Both the position numbers and the translations under genes were made by a program. A stretch of 64,000 nucleotides of DNA from Mycobacterium mantenii (lineage in GTDB: Bacteria > Actinomycetota > Actinomycetes > Mycobacteriales > Mycobacteriaceae), in assembly GCF_010731775.1 (NCBI RefSeq), contig NZ_AP022590.1, positions 3,038,001 to 3,102,000 on the forward strand, given 5' to 3'. The stretch's first letter is position 1, and each line of letters begins with the position of its first letter. Positions 28,633-38,593 of this stretch are shown here, piece by piece. Below the pieces are notes generated by a model. It saw only the letters and a program-made list of their open reading frames with translations. It was not told the DNA's origin and made no database searches.

Positions 28633-28965
28633 ATGAGGCTGTCGTTGAGCAAATTGGGTGTCGCTGTTGGCAGCGCAGCGGTGGCGCTGACCGCCGCGGC
28701 CGGGATCGCGTCCGCTGATCCCGCCGACGCGATCATCAACACCACCTGCAACTACGGGCAGGTCATCGCGGCGCTGAACGCGACCGACCCGGCGGCTGCC
28801 CAGCAGCTGAACTCCTCGCCGGTGGCGCAGTCGTACATCCGCAACTTCCTGGCGTCGCCGCCGGCGAAGCGTCAGCAAATGGCCCAGCAGATCCAGGCCA
28901 TGCCGTCGGCGCAGAAGTACTACGCCGACATCAACCAGGTCGCGGTCACCTGTAACAACTTCTGA
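28633..28965 (+). CDS. secreted low-molecular-weight antigen, TB8.4 (Rv1174c) family
   Basis: 110 residues, the same length as TB8.4. A signal peptide (MRLSLSKLGVAVGSAAVALT) ends near AGIASADPADA. The mature part keeps two Cys (NTTCNYGQVIAALN and VAVTCNNF), a probable disulfide, and a haemophore-like helical pattern SYIRNFLASPPAKRQQMAQQ. The ATG is preferred over a GTG three codons earlier because GGGGAAGG lies 8 nt before it. Confidence 0.9.
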   Translation: MRLSLSKLGVAVGSAAVALTAAAGIASADPADAIINTTCNYGQVIAALNATDPAAAQQLNSSPVAQSYIRNFLASPPAKRQQMAQQIQAMPSAQKYYADINQVAVTCNNF

Positions 28966-28992
28966 GCCGAACGCTTCGCACGAAGCGGCTCA
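28963..28992. terminator. hairpin between converging genes, containing both stops
   Basis: TGAGCC pairs with GGCTCA and GCTTCG with CGAAGC around a 2-nt turn, leaving a 4-nt bulge. The left end is the stop of the TB8.4-like gene and the right end the stop of the decayed gene on the other strand. Confidence 0.5.
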
Positions 28993-29700
28993 GCAACCGC
29001 CGAGTAGGCGGCGCACGCGTCCCAGAGTCTGCGGTCCGACGCGGCTGCGAATGCGTGACGGATCGGCGGGCCTGCGCCCCCACAGCAGCAGCACGCGACG
29101 CGGCCGCGTCGGTTTCGAGCGTGGCCGGGCCTTCCGGAGCGGCAAGGTCGATGGTGATCCGGTCCGGGTCGGCGGCCAGGACGACGTCGTCGACGCCGTC
29201 CGCTCGCAGGCGGGCTTCGATTCGCTCGCCGGGTCCGAGTTGCGTGGCCCCCTTCACCAACAGCGGCCTGCCGACCGCGAGCACGCTGTGCGAGGTCATC
29301 CATGGCTCGGCCAGCCGGGCCTGGGCCGCCGCCTCGTCTCCGGTGATGTCCCAGCCGTGCAAGACGAGCCCTTCGCGCATGTGCTCGGCGAAACACGGCA
29401 CCTTCATGGTGCGGCCCGTCCAGGCGACATCGGTGTCCGCGGGAACCGCCTCGGCTGCCGCCGCGACATCGTCGAGGGTGGCCATCCGGTCCAGCAACGC
29501 GTCCCACAGGTCCGCGTCGTTGAGTGAGCGCAGCGGGCCCTCGCGTTCCTCGAAGCCGCGGGTGGCGACCGGTTGACCTGCCAGGTGGGCGCCGAGCACC
29601 CGCGCGAGTTCTTCGGCGTTTCCGGCTTGATGGACAACGATGTCGCGCACCGTCCAGGCTTCACACCAGGTGCCGGCGTATACCCGCCGCCCATGACAAG
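28990..29700 (-). pseudogene. decayed mycothiol-dependent maleylpyruvate isomerase-family protein
   Basis: The reading frame shows the MDMPI-type sequence TWCEAWTVRDIVVHQAGN near 29665 and continues through HMREGLVLHGWDIT to about 29105. Two lesions are visible. No start codon with the usual 35-40 preceding residues exists: the frame runs upstream into the end of fbiC with only a GTG at 29650, inside the conserved motif. Near 29100-29108 the conserved C-terminus continues in another frame as VLLLWGRRPADPSRIRS to a TGA at 28990, so one base has been gained or lost. An intact protein could start at the GTG, but it would lack the N-terminal helix and end in nonsense. Confidence 0.65.
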
Positions 29701-29708
29701 GAAGCGAA

Positions 29709-32315
29709 CTACGCGGCCAGCGTCGAGTAGTCGGTGGTGCGTTGCCGCGCCGGCCGGCCGATGCCTTCGGCGATCGCGGTCAGTTCCGCCACAGTCTTGG
29801 CCGAGCCGTGTTCCGAACCGGCCATCCGGGAGATGGTCTCCTCCATCAGCGTGCCGCCCAGGTCGTTGGCGCCGCCGTTGAGCATCACCTGCGTGCGCTC
29901 GACACCGAGCTTGACCCAACTGGTCTGGATCTGAGAAATCCGGCCGTGCAACATGATTCGCGCCAGCGCGTGTACCGCCCGGTTGTCCCGATGGGTGGGT
30001 CCGGGGCGGGACGCACCGGCCAGATACAACGGCGAACTCTGGTGCACGAATGGCAGCGGCACGAACTCGGTGAAACCGCCGGTGCGGTCCTGGATGTCAC
30101 GCAGCACGTTGAGGTGGCCGACCCAGTGGCGCGGGCTGTCGACGTGGCCGTACATCATGGTCGACGACGACCGCAGCCCCACCTCGTGGGCGGTGGTCAC
30201 GATCTCGATCCACAGCGACGTCGGCAACTTGCCCTTGGTCAGCACCCAGCGCACTTCGTCGTCGAGAATCTCGGCGGCGGTGCCGGGGATGGTGTCCAGG
30301 CCGGCCTCCCGCAGGCCGGTCAGCCACTCGCGAATGCTCAACCCGCTCTTGGTCACTCCGTTGGCGATCTCCATCGGTGAGAACGCGTGCACGTGCATCG
30401 ACGGCACCCGCGCCTTGACGGCGCGGACCAGGTCGGCGTAGCCGGTGACCGGCAGTTCGGGGTCGATGCCGCCCTGCATGCACACCTCGGTGGCGCCTTC
30501 GACGTGCGCCTCCCATGCGCGGTCGGCGACTTCGTCGGTGGACAGCGAGTACGCGTCGGCGTCGCCCTTGCGCTGCGCGAACGCACAGAACCGGCAGCCG
30601 GTGTAGCAGATGTTGGTGAAGTTGATGTTGCGGTTCACCACGAAGGTCACGTCGTCGCCGACGGTCTCGCGGCGCAGCGTATCCGCAAGGGCGGCAACCG
30701 CTTCCAGCGCCGGACCGTCGGCGGTCGCCAGCGACAGGTACTCGCTGTCGGAGCAGCCGGCGGGGTCGCGCTCGGCGGAGCGCAGCGCGGCAAGCACATC
30801 GGTGTCGATACGCTCGGGGGCGCGCGCCGCCAGCTCGTGGACGTGCGCACGGATCGATTCCCAGTCGCCAAAGGCGCTGTCGATATCGCTGCGGGTTTCG
30901 GTGTTGCGGCCCTCGCTGTCGATCGCCGCGTTGAGGTCGACCCGCCCCGAGGAGCCGACGTCGTCCGGCTCCTGCCAGGGCAGCCCCACCGGGTTGACGT
31001 CGCGGGCCAGACCGGTCGCCGGATCGGCGAGCGCCATCACGTGTCCGGACACCCGCGGGTCGATCCAGGCCGCGCCCGCCTGCACGTATTTGGGCTGCGC
31101 GGTCAGCCGCTGGATCAGCTCGTAACCGGCTTCGGCGGTGACGCCGGCCAGTTCGTCCAGGGCCGGCCACGGCCGTTCCGGGTTGACGTGGTCGGGCGTC
31201 AGCGGTGAGACCCCGCCCCAGTCGTCGACCCCGGCCCCCAACAGCGCCAGGCACTCGTCGCGCGACACCAGGTTGGGCGGCGCCTGAATACGCATCCCGG
31301 GACCGAGCACCAACCGCGCCACCGCCACCGTCGCCAGGTAATCCTCGATGCCGGCGTCGGGAACGGCGGCCATCGCGGTGTGTTCCTTGGCCCGGAAGTT
31401 CTGCACGATCACTTCTTGCACATGCCCGAACTCCTTGTGCGACTTGCGAATCGCATGCAAGGTGTCGGCACGTTCGGTCAGGGTCTCGCCGATGCCGACG
31501 AGCAGCCCGGTGGTGAAGGGGATCGACAACCGGCCCGCGTCGGTCAGGGCGCGCAGGCGGACGGCCGGGTCTTTGTCCGGGCTGCCATAGTGCGCAAGCC
31601 CTTTGGTCTCAAACAGCCGACGTGATGTCGTCTCGAGCATCATGCCCATCGACGGCGCCACCGGCTTGAGCCGCGCCATCTCCGACCAACTCATCACACC
31701 GGGATTCAGGTGCGGCAGCAGCCCGGTTTCTTCGAGCACCCGGATCGCCATCGCCCGCACGTAGGACAGCGTCGAGTCGTAACCGCGTTGGCTGAGCCAT
31801 TCACGCGCCTCCGGCCAGCGATCCTCGGGCCGGTCACCGAGGGTGAATAATGCTTCCTTGCAACCGAGTTCGGCGCCGCGACGGGCGATGTCGAGAATCT
31901 CGTCTGGCTCGAGGTACATGCCGTCGCCCCGGGCGCGCAGCTTGCCCGGAACGGTGACGAAGGTGCAGTAGTGACAGCTGTCCCGGCACAGGTGGGTGAC
32001 CGGGATGAAAACCTTGCGGGAGTAGGTGATCGGCAGCCCGCCGCCGGGGCCGCGCCGTCCGGCCGATTCCAGGCCCGCGTCGCGTACCCGCGCCGCGCTG
32101 GTGCACAGATCCGCCAGGTCGGCACCGCGCGCGGTCATGGCGATCGCCGCCTCGTCGATGTTCAGCGCAACGCCATCTCGAGCCCGTCGCAACACCCGCC
32201 GCAGCGCCGACGCGCTGACCTCCCGGGAGGCCTTCGTCGAGGCTTCCGAGGAAAGCTTGGCCGGAACCGCAGGGTTGGGCAGAGCGACAGGCTCCTCGCT
32301 CGGAGTCAACAGCAC
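29709..32315 (-). CDS. fbiC: FO synthase FbiC (coenzyme F420 biosynthesis)
   Basis: 868 residues from a GTG at 32315 (GGGAAG upstream); an ATG at 32363 would add 16. It fuses two radical-SAM halves. The CofG-like half has CRDSCHYC near residue 110 and the CofH-like half has CYTGCRFC near residue 568, both CxxxCxxC. Together they build the deazaflavin FO from 5-amino-6-ribitylaminouracil and tyrosine. Sequence and context match Rv1173 closely. Its product serves F420-dependent proteins such as the PNPOx-fold protein at 52680. Confidence 0.97.
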   Translation of the reverse strand: MLLTPSEEPVALPNPAVPAKLSSEASTKASREVSASALRRVLRRARDGVALNIDEAAIAMTARGADLADLCTSAARVRDAGLESAGRRGPGGGLPITYSRKVFIPVTHLCRDSCHYCTFVTVPGKLRARGDGMYLEPDEILDIARRGAELGCKEALFTLGDRPEDRWPEAREWLSQRGYDSTLSYVRAMAIRVLEETGLLPHLNPGVMSWSEMARLKPVAPSMGMMLETTSRRLFETKGLAHYGSPDKDPAVRLRALTDAGRLSIPFTTGLLVGIGETLTERADTLHAIRKSHKEFGHVQEVIVQNFRAKEHTAMAAVPDAGIEDYLATVAVARLVLGPGMRIQAPPNLVSRDECLALLGAGVDDWGGVSPLTPDHVNPERPWPALDELAGVTAEAGYELIQRLTAQPKYVQAGAAWIDPRVSGHVMALADPATGLARDVNPVGLPWQEPDDVGSSGRVDLNAAIDSEGRNTETRSDIDSAFGDWESIRAHVHELAARAPERIDTDVLAALRSAERDPAGCSDSEYLSLATADGPALEAVAALADTLRRETVGDDVTFVVNRNINFTNICYTGCRFCAFAQRKGDADAYSLSTDEVADRAWEAHVEGATEVCMQGGIDPELPVTGYADLVRAVKARVPSMHVHAFSPMEIANGVTKSGLSIREWLTGLREAGLDTIPGTAAEILDDEVRWVLTKGKLPTSLWIEIVTTAHEVGLRSSSTMMYGHVDSPRHWVGHLNVLRDIQDRTGGFTEFVPLPFVHQSSPLYLAGASRPGPTHRDNRAVHALARIMLHGRISQIQTSWVKLGVERTQVMLNGGANDLGGTLMEETISRMAGSEHGSAKTVAELTAIAEGIGRPARQRTTDYSTLAA

Positions 32316-32459
32316 CTTGGTGTAACTTCCCGACGATCGAGTTTCATCCGTGCGTCCCAACATGTGAAATCGTGGCACCCGTTGGCGGGTCCCGTCTGGG
32401 CAACAGTCAACAGTAGCGGCACCCCCGCGTCGGCAAGCGGGCGACATCCCGGCCGGACG

Positions 32460-32921
32460 TCAGCCGTGCCGGCCGCGCCGCCAGACCACCCACACCGGCG
32501 GTACGACCCCCAGGACCAGCAGCAATAGCGCTCCGTAGGCCATCAGGCCGCGGCCCCCCAAAATGATGTCGTCGGCCGGCCCGCCCATGCTGATCCCGGC
32601 CACGGTCAGCAGCCACGTCCACAACGGCAGCGCGGACAGCCGGGGCGAGCGGGTCCAGCGCCCGGCGGCCCACACCAGCGCGGCGTTGACCAGTCCGGAA
32701 ATCAGCCCGCTGACGGGGAATGGAACCGTCCCGATGTAGAGAGGCAGCAGCAGAGCCCCGGCAAGCGCGGAGAGCACCCCGTCGACCGCCAAGAGGGCCA
32801 ACACGACGAAACGAATCGCGGGGTCGGTCGCGCCGCTCTCGTCGACCGGCGCGACGCGTGGCTTGGTTTCGGTCAGGTCGGGACGCTGTCGACGTTGGAC
32901 ATGATCGAGCCGATGACCCAC
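32460..32921 (-). CDS. small integral membrane protein (Rv1171-like)
   Basis: About 130-153 residues with four predicted membrane helices (starting FVVLALLAVDGVLSALAGAL, then FPVSGLISGLVNAALVWAAG, then a Trp-rich third, then YGALLLLVLGVVPPVWVVW) and a basic C-terminus. The function is unknown. The start is uncertain: a GTG at 32921 lies inside the upstream micro-ORF, while the natural N-terminus LTETKPRVAP begins with a CTG overlapping that micro-ORF's stop. It lies between mshB and fbiC, as in M. tuberculosis. Confidence 0.75.
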   Translation of the reverse strand: MGHRLDHVQRRQRPDLTETKPRVAPVDESGATDPAIRFVVLALLAVDGVLSALAGALLLPLYIGTVPFPVSGLISGLVNAALVWAAGRWTRSPRLSALPLWTWLLTVAGISMGGPADDIILGGRGLMAYGALLLLVLGVVPPVWVVWRRGRHG

Positions 32922-32980
32922 TGCAGGCTGTCCAGCCGGTCCTGCCAGTGCTGCAGGTTAGGGTCCAGGTCGGGGTCCAT
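32873..32980 (-). CDS. 35-residue micro-protein between mshB and the membrane protein gene
   Basis: A short ORF starting MDPDLDPNLQHWQDRLDSLQ and ending SNVDSVPT. GGAAGGAA sits 5 nt before its ATG, one of the best ribosome sites in the region. Composition is acidic and amphipathic with two Trp. Its TGA overlaps the first codon of the membrane protein (CTGACC), so it may be a coupled partner or a leader peptide controlling it. It starts 33 bp after the mshB stop. Confidence 0.65.
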   Translation of the reverse strand: MDPDLDPNLQHWQDRLDSLQWVIGSIMSNVDSVPT

Positions 32981-33013
32981 GCGAATTCCTTCCGTGGCTG
33001 CCTGATTGGCAGC

Positions 33014-33922
33014 CTACCGCGTCTGGGTCGCGGGGAAACCAAGCCCCGCGAGCAGATCCGTTTCCCAACCGCGCTCGTCGCGCTCTCCCGCGGCGCCGCC
33101 GGCCAGCACGTAATGCTCGTGCCCCAGTATCGGGATCGCCGCGTTGTTGGACAGCGCGCAGGCCCGCCCGGTCGGTCCGACCACCACCTGGGTGGCGTGT
33201 GCGGCCAGCGCCGCCCGCTTGGCCGCCCAGGCCTCCGGGGCGGTCTCGACGACGGCGTCGATGTCGTCGTCGGCATAGCCGAAGGTGAACTCCTCCTTCG
33301 GCGGGATTGCCCATTCGGGCCGCAGATCCTCGGGGGTAAGCGCATCCATGGCCGCCTCGAAGGTGCTCGTCGCGAAGACCGACCAGTAGAACTTCGGCAC
33401 GGCCCAGGGCTCGCCGGGGAAGTCGACGTCGCCGGCCCGGGCTGCCGCCACGGCCGCCACCGTCACCCGGTGCGCGTGGACGTGATCGGGATGGCCGTAG
33501 CCGCCGTCCGGATCGTAGGTCACGACGACGTGTGGGCGCTGCTCGCGAATCACGGCCACCAACGCGCCGACGGTCTCGCTCTCGTCGGCGTCGATGAATC
33601 GTGGCCGGTTCCGCTGGGGAGTGCCCTCCATGCCCGAATCGCGCCACCGGCCGGCGCCGCCCAGGTAGTGGGGTTCGTGGACGCCCAGCGCCCGCAGCGC
33701 GGCGGTCAATTCGCCGATCCGGTACCCGCCCAGTTGGTCCGCGCGGTCGACGGCGAGTTCGGCCCAGCGATCGCCGATCACCTCGCCCTCCTCTCCCAGC
33801 GTGCACGTGACGACGCGGACGTCGGCCCCGCGGGCGGCGTAGTGGGCGATGGTGGCGCCGGTGCCCAGGCTTTCGTCGTCGGGGTGCGCGTGGACGAACA
33901 GCAGCCGCGGCGTCTCAGGCAT
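33014..33922 (-). CDS. mshB: mycothiol biosynthesis deacetylase MshB
   Basis: 302 residues, the family length, starting [19 protein letters not shown]. The AHPDDE motif and a later [10 protein letters not shown] supply the zinc ligands of the LmbE/PIG-L fold. It deacetylates GlcNAc-inositol to GlcN-inositol, the second step of mycothiol synthesis. The start at 33922 was chosen over one 36 nt upstream by family alignment. Confidence 0.96.
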   Translation of the reverse strand: MPETPRLLFVHAHPDDESLGTGATIAHYAARGADVRVVTCTLGEEGEVIGDRWAELAVDRADQLGGYRIGELTAALRALGVHEPHYLGGAGRWRDSGMEGTPQRNRPRFIDADESETVGALVAVIREQRPHVVVTYDPDGGYGHPDHVHAHRVTVAAVAAARAGDVDFPGEPWAVPKFYWSVFATSTFEAAMDALTPEDLRPEWAIPPKEEFTFGYADDDIDAVVETAPEAWAAKRAALAAHATQVVVGPTGRACALSNNAAIPILGHEHYVLAGGAAGERDERGWETDLLAGLGFPATQTR

Positions 33923-34044
33923 GGACGGCACCCTACCGGCAGCGGCGGAAATCGGCACTCAGGATTAGTGCCCGGTGCCGTTTCTTATGTTGGTCGCCGG
34001 GCGCCGGGATCGCCGGGACCGCAGCGGATAGGAACGCGCACGGC

Positions 34045-34050
34045 TACTAT
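34045..34050 (+). promoter_or_regulatory. -10 element of a leaderless TetR gene
   Basis: TACTAT ends 6 nt before the ATG at 34057, so transcription should begin at or next to the start codon. No ribosome site is present. Confidence 0.5.
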
Positions 34051-34056
34051 CAATGA

Positions 34057-34671
34057 ATGCCCCAGCTCACGGACGCTGACCACACCGTCAGCCGAAGCCG
34101 CCGGCGAGGTGAGGTCCTCGAACGTGCTCTCTACGAGGCCACCCTGGTCGAGCTGACCGAGGTCGGCTACGGCGGCCTGACCATGGAGGGGATCGCGGCG
34201 CGCGCCCACACCGGCAAGGCCGCGCTCTACCGGCGCTGGGACACCAAGTGCGAACTGGTGCACGCCGCTTTGGTTTTCGCGCTGCCGCCGCTGCCCGAGC
34301 TGCGTTCCGGCCGTTCGACCCGAGAAAACTTGCTGGCGATGTTCACCGCCCAGCGCGACCTGCTGGCCGGAAAGACCGGCTTTCCGGGTCTGGACGTCAT
34401 CCATCAGCTGTTGCACGAACCCGAGATGCGGGCCATCTTCGCCGACGCCGTGGTGCGGCCGCGCGTGAGAATCGTGGAATCGATCCTGCAGGCCGCCATG
34501 GACGACGGTGATCTCGACCCGACGACGGTGACGCCTCTTACCGCTCGCATCGGGTCGGCGTTGATCAACCAGCACTTCCTGCTGAACGGGTCGCCGCCGA
34601 ACCGGCGCGAGCTGGCGCTGATCGTCGACACCGTGATCCCGCCCCGGGCAGCGCGCCCGTCCGCCGACTGA
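34057..34671 (+). CDS. TetR-family regulator (Rv1167c-like)
   Basis: 204 residues. The helix-turn-helix is LTMEGIAARAHTGKAALYRR (about 42-61), followed by a TetR C-terminal domain of the type with LLHEPEMRAIF and a final dimer helix. It is divergent from mshB (134 bp between) and ends 8 bp before the stop of lpqW on the other strand. Targets are unknown; the divergent spacing makes mshB or itself plausible. Confidence 0.9.
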   Translation: MPQLTDADHTVSRSRRRGEVLERALYEATLVELTEVGYGGLTMEGIAARAHTGKAALYRRWDTKCELVHAALVFALPPLPELRSGRSTRENLLAMFTAQRDLLAGKTGFPGLDVIHQLLHEPEMRAIFADAVVRPRVRIVESILQAAMDDGDLDPTTVTPLTARIGSALINQHFLLNGSPPNRRELALIVDTVIPPRAARPSAD

Positions 34672-34679
34672 CGACGCGG

Positions 34680-36626
34680 CTACGGACCGGTTTTGACCCA
34701 TTGGCCGGCGTCGCCGACGATGCCGACCGGAACCGCACCGGACAAGCTGACGTTCTGCACGCTCGGGCCGGCCCCCACGATCGTGGTGTCCTGCAGGATC
34801 GGCAGCACGGTGGACATGTTCCACAGACGCGGTTCGACCGCGGTGACGACGTCGTTGATGTTCTTGGTGCCGTTGAGGGCGGCGTCGATATTCGACTGGA
34901 TGCTGCGATCGCAGATCCCGGTCAGGTTCGACGGCGCCTGCACCAGTGCGTTGGGATCGGCCGGGCGGCTGGGCGGCGGCGGCGTGGTCGGGGTCGTAGT
35001 CGGGGTCGGGGTCGTGGCGGCCGGCCCGGTGGACGGCGTGGGACCGGCGGGGGTGGTCGTTGCGGGCACCGGCCCGTTGGAAATCGAGACCTGGGTCGAT
35101 TGCAGGGCGGGACAGCCGTACCGGGAGGCGAGCCGGGTCGCCAGGTTTCCGCCCGCCTGATGCCAGCCGACGATCGCGTCCACCCGGTTGTCGTTCAGCG
35201 CATCGTGGTAGAGGGTGACCGGGTCCAGCGCCAGCACGGTCGCGGCGATGCCGACGTCGCGCAATCGGTCGGCGGCGGTGTTGGCCACCGCGACCGCGGT
35301 CGGGTCGTTCGCCGCCACCCCGATGACCAGCGAAAGCTGTTGGCCGTCCTTGCTGATTCGGCCGCGGATGGCCTCCGGCGGCCCGGTGTTGGGCGGGGTC
35401 GGCGCCGGCGATGCCGAGGAGTTGGGTTCGACCTTGTAGCCGGCCCCCTCCAGCAACGCCAGCGCCGCCGGTGTCGTCATCGCCGGTGGCGCGGTCGGCT
35501 CGTAGCCCGGGTCGCTCGGCGCGCGGATCTGCGCCTGGTCCAGGGTCACCGTGTTGTCGCTGCCCGCGCCCACGGCGGCGAGCAGGTCGACATCGAGCAG
35601 CCCCAAGATCGCTTTACGGACTTGCGTGTCAGACAGTTTGGGCTGGGTGGCCCGAAGCGTGAGCTGCATGACGCGCGGCGTCACGATCCGGGCGGTGCGG
35701 ACGTCGGGAATGGCGGACAGCTGCGCGAAGGCCGCCGAGCCGCCGTGCACCTGCGCCACCTGGGTGTCGCCGTTGCGCACGGAGTCGGCCAGCGCGGCCG
35801 GCGCCCCGGCGCGCCGGAAAAGGATGAGCGCGGGTTTGGCCGGGGGTCCCCAGTAGCGGTCGTTGCGGGCCACCAGGATCTCGTCGCGCTGCGGGTCGAT
35901 GCTTTCCACGCGGAACTGCCCACCCGTGACCGGAAGCGTCCGCGCCAGGCCCGCCGCGAAACCTCCGGGCACGTCCTTGACGATGTGCGCCGGAAGGATG
36001 TTGCTGAACAACTCTTTCCACGCCGGATACGGTTCGGCGAAGGTGACCACCGCCTGCTTGCCGCCCTCCAGGGACTGCACGCCGGTGATGAGGTCATACC
36101 CGGCCGGGTCGACCACCCCCGGCTGGCTGACCATCTGGTGCCAGAGGTACCAGAAGTCGTCGGCGGCGATCGGCGCGTTGTCGGTCCACTGCGCCTCCGG
36201 CCGGATCTTGTAGGTCACCGTGAACGGGTTCTGGCTGGTCACCTCCGCCGAAACCAGCAGGGTCGGGTCCATCTCCCAGCGTGAGCCGGTCGGCATGTTG
36301 GGGTCGGGGACCGGCCGAAAGGCGCTGGGCAGCACCAGCGCGCTGATCGCCGCGTTCACCGGGGACAGGTCGGACAGCAGGTGCGGGTTGAAGCCGGCGC
36401 CGATCGAGTCGATGCCCATGATGATCTCGCTGACCCGCGGCGGCGGTGGCACCGAGTTGTGCGGTGTGTCGGTGCTCTGCGGCGCCGGCGGCGGGTTGAC
36501 GGTACAGGCCGAGAGCACGAGTCCGACCAGCGAAACCAGGCCGCCCAGCACCATGAACCAACGGCGGACTCGTCTCGGCACGCTGATCAGGGTATCGAGC
36601 AGCTGCTCAGCAGCCCGTTCGACCAC
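34680..36626 (-). CDS. lpqW: lipoprotein LpqW (PIM/LAM biosynthesis control)
   Basis: Up to 648 residues; the GTG at 36626 is kept, but a GTG at 36581 ([14 protein letters not shown]) fits the known N-terminus as well. A lipoprotein signal ends in [10 protein letters not shown], so the Cys is lipidated and the protein is anchored outside the membrane. The body is an SBP_bac_5 (oligopeptide-binding) fold, with a Thr/Pro-rich low-complexity insert (about residues 525-560). In mycobacteria LpqW directs flux between PIM end products and lipoarabinomannan via PimE, which is also encoded in this window (47527). Confidence 0.93.
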   Translation of the reverse strand: MVERAAEQLLDTLISVPRRVRRWFMVLGGLVSLVGLVLSACTVNPPPAPQSTDTPHNSVPPPPRVSEIIMGIDSIGAGFNPHLLSDLSPVNAAISALVLPSAFRPVPDPNMPTGSRWEMDPTLLVSAEVTSQNPFTVTYKIRPEAQWTDNAPIAADDFWYLWHQMVSQPGVVDPAGYDLITGVQSLEGGKQAVVTFAEPYPAWKELFSNILPAHIVKDVPGGFAAGLARTLPVTGGQFRVESIDPQRDEILVARNDRYWGPPAKPALILFRRAGAPAALADSVRNGDTQVAQVHGGSAAFAQLSAIPDVRTARIVTPRVMQLTLRATQPKLSDTQVRKAILGLLDVDLLAAVGAGSDNTVTLDQAQIRAPSDPGYEPTAPPAMTTPAALALLEGAGYKVEPNSSASPAPTPPNTGPPEAIRGRISKDGQQLSLVIGVAANDPTAVAVANTAADRLRDVGIAATVLALDPVTLYHDALNDNRVDAIVGWHQAGGNLATRLASRYGCPALQSTQVSISNGPVPATTTPAGPTPSTGPAATTPTPTTTPTTPPPPSRPADPNALVQAPSNLTGICDRSIQSNIDAALNGTKNINDVVTAVEPRLWNMSTVLPILQDTTIVGAGPSVQNVSLSGAVPVGIVGDAGQWVKTGP

Positions 36627-36632
36627 CCGGTG

Positions 36633-38522
36633 TCAACCCCGCGCCTTGGCGCGCGACCGGCTGCGGGCCCGGACCGTGGCGTCCAGCTCGACCTTGCGCA
36701 CCCGCACGATCTCCGGGGTCACCTCGACGCATTCGTCGGACGCGCAGAATTCCATCGCCTGCTCGAGGTCGAGCTCGAGCGGCCTGGCCAACGTTTCGAT
36801 GACATCGGCGGTCGAGGACCGCATGTTGGTCAGCTTCTTCTCACGGGTGACGTTGATGTCGAGATCCTCTGCGCGCGGGTTGATTCCGACGACCATGCCC
36901 TCGTATGTGTCCTGGCCGGGCTCGACGAAGAACTGGCCCCGGTCGGCGAGCTGGATCATGGCGAACGGCGTGATGGTGCCGGCGCGGTCAGACACCAGCG
37001 ACCCGGTGTGGCGGGCCCGGATCTCCCCCGCCCACGGCCGGTAGCCGTCGAACACGGCGTTGGCGATGCCGGTGCCGCGGGTCAGGGTGAGGAAGTCGGT
37101 GCGGAAGCCGATCAGCCCGCGGCTGGGCACGATGAAGTCCATCCGGACCCAGCCGGCCGCGTGGTTGGTCATCTCCTCCATGCGGCCCTTGCGTGCGGCC
37201 ATCAGCTGAGTGATCGCGCCGACGAACTCGTCGGGGCAGTCGATGGTCATCGCCTCGAAGGGCTCATGCAGCTTGCCGTCGATCGTCTGCGTGACGACCT
37301 GCGGCTTGCCGACCGTGAGCTCGAAGCCCTCGCGGCGCATCTGCTCGACGAGCACCGCCAGCGCGAGCTCGCCACGGCCCTGCACCTCCCAGGCGTCGGG
37401 CCGGTCGATGTCGACGACCTTGATGGAAACGTTGCCGACGAGTTCGGCGTCCAGCCGCGACTTCACCATGCGCGCGGTCAACTTGTGACCCTTCACCTTG
37501 CCCGCCAGCGGCGAGGTGTTGGTGCCGATGGTCACCGAGATGGCGGGCTCGTCGACCGTGATGCGCGGCAGCGCGTGCGCGTGGTCCGGATCGGCCAGCG
37601 TGTCGCCGATCATGATCTCCGGAATGCCCGCGACGGCGACGATGTCCCCGGCGATGGCCTCGTCGGTGGGCGTCCGTTCCACGCCCTCGGTCACCAGCAG
37701 TTCGGTGATCTTCGCGTTCGTGATGACGGGATGCCCGTCCACCTCGCGCATCCAGGACACCTGCTGGCCTTTGCGGATCCGGCCCTTGTAGATGCGGATC
37801 AGCGCGAGCCGTCCGAGGAAGGCCGAGGCGTCGAGGTTGGTGACCAGCGCCTGCAACGGCGCCTCGGGATCGCCCTGCGGTGGGGGGATGTGCTCGAGCA
37901 GAACGTCGAACAGCGGATCGAGGTTGTCGCCCTCGGGATTCTCGCCGTTGGCCGGTTCCGTCGTGCTGGCGATGCCCGCCCGCCCCGAGGCGTACAGCGT
38001 CGGCAGGCCGAGGGCATCCTCGGCGGCCTTCTGCGCTTCCTCGTCGAGGTCTGATGCGACGTCGAGCAGCAGGTCGTGGCTCTCCGAGACGACCTCGGAA
38101 ATCCGGGCGTCCGGCCGGTCCGTCTTGTTGACGACCAGGATCACCGGCAGGTGGGCGGCCAGGGCCTTGCGCAGCACGAAACGGGTCTGCGGCAGCGGGC
38201 CCTCGGAGGCGTCGACCAGCAGCAGCACCCCGTCCACCATGGACAGCCCGCGCTCCACCTCACCGCCGAAGTCGGCGTGGCCTGGGGTGTCGATGACATT
38301 GATGACGGTCGTCGTCCCGTCCGCATGCCTGCGATGCACGGCCGTGTTCTTGGCCAGGATCGTGATGCCCTTTTCCTTCTCCAGGTCCCCGGAGTCCATG
38401 AGGCGCTCGACCGTGTCGTCACCACGGTGGTGCAGCGCGCCCGACTGCCGCAGCATCGCGTCGACCAGGGTGGTCTTCCCGTGGTCGACGTGGGCGACGA
38501 TGGCGACGTTGCGAAATAGCAC
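36633..38522 (-). CDS. typA: translational GTPase TypA/BipA
   Basis: 629 residues from a GTG. G motifs: AIVAHVDHGKTTLVDAML (P-loop), DTPGHADFGGEV and VNKTDRPDAR. EF-G-like domains II, III and V and the TypA-specific C-terminal domain follow. It is a ribosome-associated GTPase of stress and assembly. lpqW starts 6 bp downstream, so both are likely on one transcript. Confidence 0.97.
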   Translation of the reverse strand: MLFRNVAIVAHVDHGKTTLVDAMLRQSGALHHRGDDTVERLMDSGDLEKEKGITILAKNTAVHRRHADGTTTVINVIDTPGHADFGGEVERGLSMVDGVLLLVDASEGPLPQTRFVLRKALAAHLPVILVVNKTDRPDARISEVVSESHDLLLDVASDLDEEAQKAAEDALGLPTLYASGRAGIASTTEPANGENPEGDNLDPLFDVLLEHIPPPQGDPEAPLQALVTNLDASAFLGRLALIRIYKGRIRKGQQVSWMREVDGHPVITNAKITELLVTEGVERTPTDEAIAGDIVAVAGIPEIMIGDTLADPDHAHALPRITVDEPAISVTIGTNTSPLAGKVKGHKLTARMVKSRLDAELVGNVSIKVVDIDRPDAWEVQGRGELALAVLVEQMRREGFELTVGKPQVVTQTIDGKLHEPFEAMTIDCPDEFVGAITQLMAARKGRMEEMTNHAAGWVRMDFIVPSRGLIGFRTDFLTLTRGTGIANAVFDGYRPWAGEIRARHTGSLVSDRAGTITPFAMIQLADRGQFFVEPGQDTYEGMVVGINPRAEDLDINVTREKKLTNMRSSTADVIETLARPLELDLEQAMEFCASDECVEVTPEIVRVRKVELDATVRARSRSRAKARG

Positions 38523-38593
38523 GTCGGTGATTGTGGCAGCGGGGGCCCCGGATAGCGAACCGGCTGGTAACCGGGCGCCCGCTGGTCGGTCCG

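Noticed and set aside
29650..29919. Alternative reading of the fbiC end as a start for the MDMPI-like gene
   Set aside because: The frame upstream of 29700 has no ATG, GTG or TTG with a ribosome site and would be read inside fbiC codons, so the 5' end is judged lost.
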